In this document: positions 57,151 to 64,000 of the stretch, piece after piece | Position numbering within the stretch: position 1 is the first letter of the stretch | Layout of the letters: each line of letters begins with the position of its first letter | Origin: Synanceia verrucosa | Lineage: Eukaryota > Chordata > Actinopteri > Perciformes > Synanceiidae | Length of the DNA stretch: 64,000 nt | Reading direction: 5' to 3' | Assembly (NCBI GenBank): GCA_029721515.1 | Contig: CM056554.1 | Coordinates: 26,661,736-26,725,735, forward strand | Made by a program: the position numbers and the translations under genes | Notes under the pieces: model-generated | The model's database searches: none | What the model saw: only the letters and a program-made list of their open reading frames with translations | What the model was told of the DNA's origin: nothing

Positions 57151-59473
57151 TCTTTGCTGCATGTGTTTGCGTGTCATAACAGAGCAGGAAATATACGCGC
57201 AATTATGCTTAAGTAATGTGGTCAAATTGTTATCCAAGTCGCTTTGCTACTCGATGTCTTTGTGTGACTTTGTATGCTGTGATTTTGGATAATTTAAAGT
57301 GATGCGGCTGAGCTGCAGAGTGCTTCCCTTTCAAAGGTCGTCATCATCATCATCCTCAGCCGCTCCTCTGTAAATTGTATGTCTGGTCATCTCTCAGGGA
57401 GCCTTTCTGCTCCTCTTGTATTTACAACAACAGCTGACTATAAAAACACAAAAGTGCAATCGTTGTTGAATCATTATGACTGTCAAACCTGTGAGTTGTT
57501 GTCCCCAGATTATAATAATACTCTCTTCCTTCCTCATTGCCCAGATATGACTTTTTTTCTTTCAGAGTAGCTGCACAGAAACATGTTATGGTGCTGTTTG
57601 ACAGCCTATCCATACATGCTGTCATTAGCAGCGCTACTGACTGATTTTGTGTCATCGCTGTCACTGCGTAGAACTCCTCTAATTGTTGCCCATTGATTGG
57701 TGGAGTGATTGCATTGGAAAGGGCTCTCATGTTGGGATCCATCCAGATCCAGAGGTCCCTCTGTGTCCTTCAGGAACAGGCAAATCCATTTCAGTTTACT
57801 TCATTCCCACTAATCAGATTTCATTGCATGCCGAAAGGCTAATCAATGCTAGAAGTTTCTCTCACTTGTTGCTAAATAACAGGGAGAGAGGGAAGAGAGG
57901 TGTGCTGCTGTTTAGTGACACGATCTGCTGTGACACCATGATGCCCTTTTTATCTCTTCAGCTGTCATCACAGCAGAGCCGGAGGCGTTTTGTGAATTGC
58001 AAAGCTCACCGAGGCTTTAAAAAGCTGATCCAGAGTCACCTGTGGTTATTTTGGTCAGACTTCAGAGGGAGCGTAGGGCTGCGTCCTGTCCTCTGGAGCT
58101 TTGCAAGCATCTGTGAGTCCTGTTGTTGAGTGAAGAGGAGAGCCGTGAGGCGAGGGGACGGGGGCACAGGTGTTGTGCCGAGCTCTGGTTTGCACAGCGG
58201 TGCAACGTGATCCCCCAGCCAACAGCGAGGCGGCCCCTGCCAGCCGCTCAGCCGAGCAGCCGGCCTGATTTCCCCGGCGCTGGCACCGGCGGCCCCCCTC
58301 TCCCTCTCCTGCAGCTGGCAGCCTCTCTGCCTGTTGGCCTCGCTTCCTGACGCTCGCTGTGGGGTTGGCAGACCTCTCCCAGATGGCCACCTCGTAGCGG
58401 AGCTGGCTTGGAGCTTGCATCATGTTTGCATCACTCCTCCAGCTACCAGGCTGCAGAGGAAGGAGCTGCAGCTCTCTGTTAGACTGAAAAGAGGCTCACC
58501 TGCACACACTCACGTCACAATCAGCACTGCTTTTAATTTAAACAGGCCCATAATAATCTTTTACATTCAAACTGACGGGTCAGTGTCAAGGTGCCTCCTG
58601 GCTTCATATTTTATGTATAATCTAATTTAAATCCCACTGCATTACCTATAATTTATATCTCACTAACTTTGTGATCCCAGCCTAGCAGAAGAACAGACTT
58701 TGACCCCCCAAAACTTGATAGCACTGAGACTGAATAATTTAAGATACATTTTTAAAACTGCAGTGAATGGGGGTAAAATCATCTCAGAGAATTTTCTTAA
58801 TATCCTCAGATTTAATGAGCGTGTCTGTCTGATGACTGCTCCTAATTATCACATTATCATCCCGCTGTTTTTTTAAGCCTCCTTGCTGCCTCAGAATCTG
58901 ATATCTGCTACCTGTAATATGTGTAGACACTGTACCATATATCTCTCTATATATGAAAGTACAGTTATTGAAATATTTAAAGACAGATGCAGGGAGGCGC
59001 CAACGGTGACGGTGTCTTTGCTCTTATCTCCTCTCATTTTCTCTTTTGAAAACTCTGTTGGAGCATCTGTCATCATGTTGTGCTGAATGTTGAAGAGCAA
59101 AGCACGTACAAATAAGATATATTCACTAAATAAATAGTGAGGTGTACAGGTGTGAGAGTATATAATATTCAGTCAGCGGCCACTTCATTAGGTACACCTA
59201 TTCAGCTGTTTGTTAACGATCAGTCGATGACTGACACCCTGCTGAGTGTGGTTTGCAAGGGTTATATTTTAAGAAGCTGAAAAAAATGACACTGAATCTC
59301 AGCTACAACTGATATTAAGACAGCTGGCATAATTCGATAATTCATATATTTATTTCTGAAAAATTCCATTAACTCATTGAGTGCCAGTCGTTTTATAAAA
59401 CAGAAAGTGTCTTGTTCCAGTGTTTTTGCCCATTCTGAGTCATATTTCTAGACCCACAGAATATTTTGTACAA
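57151..59473 (+). other. ptprn2: Intron without recognised gene
   Basis: A GC-rich part at 58130-58420 has no convincing frame or splice-compatible exon. A fragment near 59175-59230 (GCGGCCACTTCATTAGGTAC ACCT) looks like a short dispersed transposon end. Confidence 0.45.
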
Positions 59474-59568
59474 CACTATATTGCCAAAAGTATTCGCTCA
59501 CCCATCCAAATAATCAGAATCAGGTGTTCCAATCACTTCCATGGCCACAGGTGTATAAAATGAAGCAG

Positions 59569-60638
59569 CTAGGCATGCAGACTGCTTTTACAAACATTTG
59601 TGAAAGAATGGGTCGCTCTCAGGAGCTCAGTGAATTCCAGTGTGGAACTGTGATAGGATGCCACCTGTGCAACAAATCCAGTCGTGAAATTTCCTCACTC
59701 CTAAATATTCCACAGTCAACTGTCAGCTGTATTATAAGAACGTGGAAGTGTTTGGGAACGACAGCAACTCAGCCATGAAGTGGTAGACCAGGTAAACTGA
59801 TGGAGCGGGGTCAGTGGATGCTGAGGCACATAGTGTGAAGAGGTCACCAACTTTCTGCAGAGTCAATCACTACAGACCTCCAAACTTCATGTGGCCTTCA
59901 GATTAGCTCAAGAACAGTGCACAGAGAGCTTCATGGAATGGGTTTCCATGGCCGAGCAGCTGCATCCAAGCCATACATCACCAAGTGCAATGCAAAGCAT
60001 CGAATGCAGTGGTGTAAAGCACGCCACCACTGGACTCTAGAGCAGTGGAGACGCTTTCTCTGGAGTGACGAATCACGCTTCTCCATCTGGCAATCTGATG
60101 GACGAGTCTGGGTTTGGTGGTTGCCAGGAGAACGATACTTGTCGGACTGCATTGTGCCAAGTGTAAAGTTTGGTGGAGGGGGGATTATGGTGTGGGGTTG
60201 TTTTTCAGGAGCTGGGCTTGGCCCCTTAGTTCCAGTGAAAGGAACTCTGAATGCTTCAGCATACCAAGACATTTTGGACAATTCCATGCTCCCAACTTTG
60301 TGGGAACAGTTTGGAGCTGGCCCCTTCCTCTTCCAACATGACTGTGCACCAGTGCACAAAGCAAGGTCCATAAAGACATGGATGACAGAGTCTGTGTGGA
60401 TGAACTTGACTGGCCTGCACAGAGTCCTGACCTCAACCCGATAAAACACCTTTGGGATGAATTAGAGCAGAGACTGAGAGCCAGGCCTTCTCGTCCAACA
60501 TCAGTGTGTGACCTCACAAATACACTTCTGGAAGAATGGTCAAAAATTCCCATAAACACACTCCTAAACCTTGTGGACAGCCTTCCCAGAAGAGTTGAAG
60601 CTGTTATAGCTGCAAAGGGTGGACTGACGTCATATTGA
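59569..60638 (+). pseudogene. Tc1-like transposase, copy 3
   Basis: From ATG at 59569: MQTAFTNICERMGRSQELSE, a helix-turn-helix region (REISSLLNIPQSTVS), then a TGA near 59776. The same frame continues through FLWSDESRFSIWQ (first catalytic Asp), FGGGGIMVWGCFSGAGLG and LFQHDCAPVHKARS (second Asp). A one-base loss near 60393 shifts the frame, and the last part reads DELDWPAQSPDLNPIKHLWD ELEQRL, with the third acidic residue. DD34E spacing fits Tc1. The two lesions make it inactive. Confidence 0.88.
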
Positions 60639-60665
60639 ACCCTATGGATTAGGAACGGGATGTCC

Positions 60666-61112
60666 CAGGCTTCTTCTGGTTGGTGTGGTGGAGAGGAGGA
60701 CGTGCTTCTCATCCTTTGCTGATAGCTTGATGATGCTCTTCATCCCCTTGGACACTCTCATATAATTCTATATATACACACTGTATATTAGCTGTTGTTA
60801 TATTGAGTTGGACATTTCCATACAATTTTGTATGTAGTGTTAATGTGTTTTCATTGTTGTTATTCTGTACACATGGCATCTATTGCACATCTGTCCATCC
60901 TGGAGAGGGATCCCTCCTCTGTCGCTCTTCCTGAGGTTTCTTCCGTTTCTTTTTCTCTGTTAAAAGGGTTTTTTGGGGGGAGTTTTTCCTTAGTCGATGC
61001 GAGGGTCTTTTGTAAAGGACAGAGGGTGTCATATCCTGTACAGATTGTAAAGCCCAGTGGGGCAAATTCATAATTTGCGATATTGGGCTATACAAATAAA
61101 CTTGACTTGACT
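60666..61112 (+). mobile_element. L2-type LINE 3' end inside Tc1 copy 3
   Basis: The reverse complement matches the 3' region of the LINE at 5038-5500, including one 44-bp unit, GGGATCCCTCC-type and TTGTATAGCCC-type stretches, and the CTTGACTTGACTT tail. The Tc1 sequence breaks at GGGATGTC and resumes at AAGTTCATATG. No clear target duplication is seen. Confidence 0.82.
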
Positions 61113-61167
61113 TAAGTTCATATGTGAGTCAAGGCTGGTGAGTGAATACTTTTGGCTATATAGTGTA

Positions 61168-62757
61168 TGTCTCTGAAAATCACCACTTTTTGTCCAGATT
61201 CTGTTTGTTTTGCTCTCTAATCTCGATCGTCTCCACTTCCTGCTTTGATCTCCGTACCGTATGCTGTCCCTTTATGTCCTGACTACAAATCCCAGAAGCC
61301 CCAGTATTACTCACAGGCTGTGTGAGAGCGCCCTCTTGTGCCTGCTGTAGAAAAAAAAACACTTTGACGTAGATATACTGTACATTTATGGCACTCAAGC
61401 ATTGGATTTTAAATGACGTACAAGAAGACAATGGCACTCAAAGAGTTAAGTGTTGCATCTTCAGTCATGCAGTCATGAAACTTTGTCGGTGTGGAAAGTT
61501 GTTTGGTCGAAATGTGCAAACATTCACGCTGATTCCATCCATGATGGTGAAAAGGTGTGGATGTTTGAGGCTGCAGCGTTCCCCATGACCTGCAGCTCAG
61601 CTCCTCAGGATGCTCGTGTTATCCCAGACTCCTGACCGAAGCCTGTCGCTCACTCTCTCAGCGGGCCGAGGAGGCCGTCTGGACCCGCCAACTCATTTGT
61701 AGCCGTCTTCAAGATGCCAGATGAGATGTAGAGGCAGACAGCTGGATTGATTGGCCCCTCTTGAGCGCACAGGCCTTGATTACAACAGCACTCAAGTGCC
61801 CCCCCACCACTCCTTGATTTCTCTCTGCTAGTCTTGCTCCTTTAGTCTGTCTTCTCCCTCCCTTTTCTCATGATTTCTTTTTCCCTACCCAGAGAGAGGG
61901 TGTATGAGAGGAGAATAGAAATGAGCAGAATGACTAACGAAGGTTTGGCTTCGCATTTGTTCTCCGCCTGGAAAGTAGAGCAGAGCGGCGATAGAGCCGC
62001 CTGTTAAGGACGGGTTGAGATGAATTTGGAGTCACGCTTCTTCGACGTTTGAGGATTAGATCAATATTTTAGGAAGTGAGCAGAGGTGGAGTGTGAGGAA
62101 TCCACCACGGGATGATTGAATTTGGTCGTACATTAGGATCCTTCTAAACAGCATTGTCACCACACAGAGAGAGATTATGTCTCCATAGTACAAATAGTTT
62201 CTTGTGGGTGGAAGCATTTCAGTATGTTGGCAGCAATATAATCTTTTCTCTAATTAGAATCAGAGGAGCTTTTAAAGGGTCAGTTCCCATCTCTTCCCCC
62301 TGTAGCTCTCATCCAGCCATGTTTCATAGGAGGAGCTGTTATATTTTGCAGGTTGTCTGACATCCATCTCTGAATAAAGTGGATGCAGATTGAATTTTAT
62401 TTATGAGGCTCATAGTATTGAAACTGCCATGACACCGTGGTTTCATCATCTCAATTTTTTTTTGGAAGATGACCTGTTGCTCTTGCCAGATTAGACTTTC
62501 GCATTTTTTCTCTTAAAATTTTAAATTATAGAAACTCCACCAAGAGAGAAGAGTCAGTGACGATGACATACTGATGAAAGCCCAGGGGGCGTATGAAGCT
62601 CCATCTCCTCTAAATACAGAGAGGTCTTGTTCTTGTTTCTGAAAAATAAAACATCCATTCTCCTTTAGCGCTCTGGGATTAAACATAGACTCTGTAATGC
62701 TCATATGTGAGGCTGATATAGTGCTTTTGTTAAAATGTGATGATAAAAGTGTGCTGA
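61168..62757 (+). other. ptprn2: Intron without recognised gene
   Basis: Mixed sequence with no recognised exon or complete repeat. Confidence 0.5.
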
Positions 62758-62765
62758 CTCTATAT

Positions 62766-63140
62766 CAGGGTGGGCAAACACTTTGACTCATTTTTATGGG
62801 TATTAGTTTGTTGAATTACAGGAGAATCTTGGACAGATTCAGTAAAGATGGTTAATGTAATTTTATCAGCGTGTTTGATTGTTCGTTATGACTGTGTTGT
62901 TAGTTTCATTGATAGTTTGAATGGAGTTCTGCTTCATGACCTGCTTTATTCTTGTTTAGTTGTTTCACATTTTGGGCAGTATGTATGTAGTGTATGTCGC
63001 ATTAGGTCGTGTTAACATGGTGGCAGCCTTAAATATAATATAACTGAATTCAATGAGATGATTTGGACAAGTTCGATGGGCCGGATTAAAAAGTCTAACA
63101 GGCCGTATACGGCCCGTGGGCCGTAGTTTGCCCGTGTGTG
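62766..63140. mobile_element. hAT-type MITE
   Basis: The left end CAGGGTGGGCAAAC and, reverse-complemented, the right end CACACACGGGCAAAC are variants of a common vertebrate hAT end. Flanks CTCTATAT (62758-62765) and CTCTGTAT (63141-63148) match at 7 of 8, as expected for an 8-bp target duplication. 375 bp, no coding. Its interior is shared with 47195-47345. Confidence 0.75.
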
Positions 63141-63148
63141 CTCTGTAT

Positions 63149-64000
63149 AGTCTAAGATCAAAGAGCTGATGCTACGACACGACACTGTGATATGTTCCTG
63201 ATCTGATCGTCATCCCAAAATAATGGTAATAGTCTGGAGAATGCATGCACACATACAAAGAAATTTCTCAGTCAAAACTACAAATTACTACTTTTTATAC
63301 TTATATCTGTAAACATGTGGACATCCTTCCTGTAGATAGCAGTAATATTCCTGCAGCAGTGTGATCGCTGTTTGAACAGTGTGCACAGGACGAGGGTTCG
63401 TCAGCAGGCTTTAACACCACGACAGACAGACGTCAACATGGAGTTTGAGTTTGTACCGAACAGAACTGGAGCACCTTACCTTAATGTGAAATCGCTCTTC
63501 TTTGTTGAGGGGGTGCATGTCCCTCACTGTTTCTGTCTGCTGCACCGTGTTTCATGTAGACGAGCAGTGAGAGACAAAGGCAGTCGAGAGGCTTCAAAGG
63601 CTGCGGGTGACATTTAGTGCTCAGTATCTTCAAAGACCAGGCCCTCTTTTGTACTTCTTCTTTTTGTGTATAATTAATGTAGCCCTTCCTGACGATTTTT
63701 CTTATCTCTCCTTTTACCTCCTGGATTGGACCTGCAGATTAAGGGAGTGCACCTTAATTTTCAATTCGCACTCCGGGGACTTCAAACCGCATGCAGCGCC
63801 GCTGACAAGGTTTTTCCAGCTGAATGTGTTGCAGCAGAGAGAGTGTAGAGAGTCGGGGTGTGTGGTCACATGACCAAAGACTGTTGTGTAACTGTATTGT
63901 GTTGGGTTTATTACAAGAAGGAGATGATGATTCTCCGTCCAGAGCAGCTGTTCACATCACACAAGCATCATATAGATGCTTTAAGTTATCATTGTGAGGT
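63149..64000 (+). other. ptprn2: Intron without recognised gene
   Basis: No exon, repeat or RNA gene is recognised up to the window end. Confidence 0.45.

Larger units (their letters stand above)
59474..61165 (+). mobile_element. Tc1-like element, copy 3
   Basis: It begins CACTATATTGCCAAAAGTAT and ends TTTGGCTATATAGTG. TA follows on the right, while the left TA has become AA. The transposase is on the + strand. It is interrupted near its right end by a short L2 insertion at 60666-61112. This is the best-preserved transposase of the three copies. Confidence 0.9.

Noticed and set aside
56531..57292. Long open frames in the pyrimidine tract (Pro/Phe/Leu, Ser/Leu and Lys/Gly repeats on both strands)
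   Set aside because: Open only because the sequence is C/T-pure; all registers are open, with no domain, start context or splice support.
58123..58630. GC-rich open frames, possible CpG island or exon
   Set aside because: No conserved motif or suitable splice borders; several overlapping frames, none convincing.
63372..63873. Small open frames near the window end
   Set aside because: No recognisable motif and no splice signals in the needed phase.

Overview
The window looks like about 64 kb of a teleost fish chromosome. It carries the 5' to middle part of one protein-coding gene on the + strand, with very large introns full of transposable elements. Eight exons are supported. Each has AG/GT borders, and the reading phases join from one exon to the next. 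Together they encode parts of the lumenal ectodomain of a receptor-type tyrosine phosphatase of the IA-2/phogrin family. Phogrin (ptprn2) is the best match, from residue patterns such as GLTWEDD, FGYVITD and VVGPAVTF and from intron size. The signal peptide, first exons, transmembrane segment and phosphatase domain are not seen here.

Layout. 1-4.2 kb: exons at 458-566 and 4079-4223; the intron between them holds a small inverted-repeat element and an almost intact hAT transposon with matching 8-bp target duplications. 4.4-8.0 kb: a SINE, then a Tc1-like element interrupted by an L2-type LINE, itself interrupted by a solo LTR. 10.1-13.1 kb: three exons. 13.6-20.4 kb: a LINE tail and a Ty3/Gypsy chromodomain retrotransposon on the - strand with both LTRs. 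21.05-22.5 kb: an exon followed almost at once by a minisatellite split by a SINE. 24.1-27 kb: a second, broken Gypsy pol on the - strand. 27.5-28.9 kb: LINE and LTR fragments and a purine-rich tract. 31.6 kb: exon. 33-37 kb: a SINE and two joined LINE reverse-transcriptase pieces. 40-45 kb: a non-autonomous hAT element with an inner LTR, L2 pieces and a second Tc1 copy. 49.3 kb: the last exon recognised. 51-63 kb: further inverted-repeat elements, a pyrimidine tract of about 550 bp, and a third Tc1 copy with a LINE insertion.

Fish origin is inferred from the mix of Tc1, L2, Gypsy chromovirus, hAT and a tRNA-type SINE inside a single vertebrate gene; the species cannot be named. No operons, CRISPR arrays, prophage or true tRNA/rRNA genes are seen. 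I found no convincing new biological system. The strongest signals are the four-level nested insertion, the nearly intact hAT element, and the extreme strand-biased tracts in the introns of this gene.
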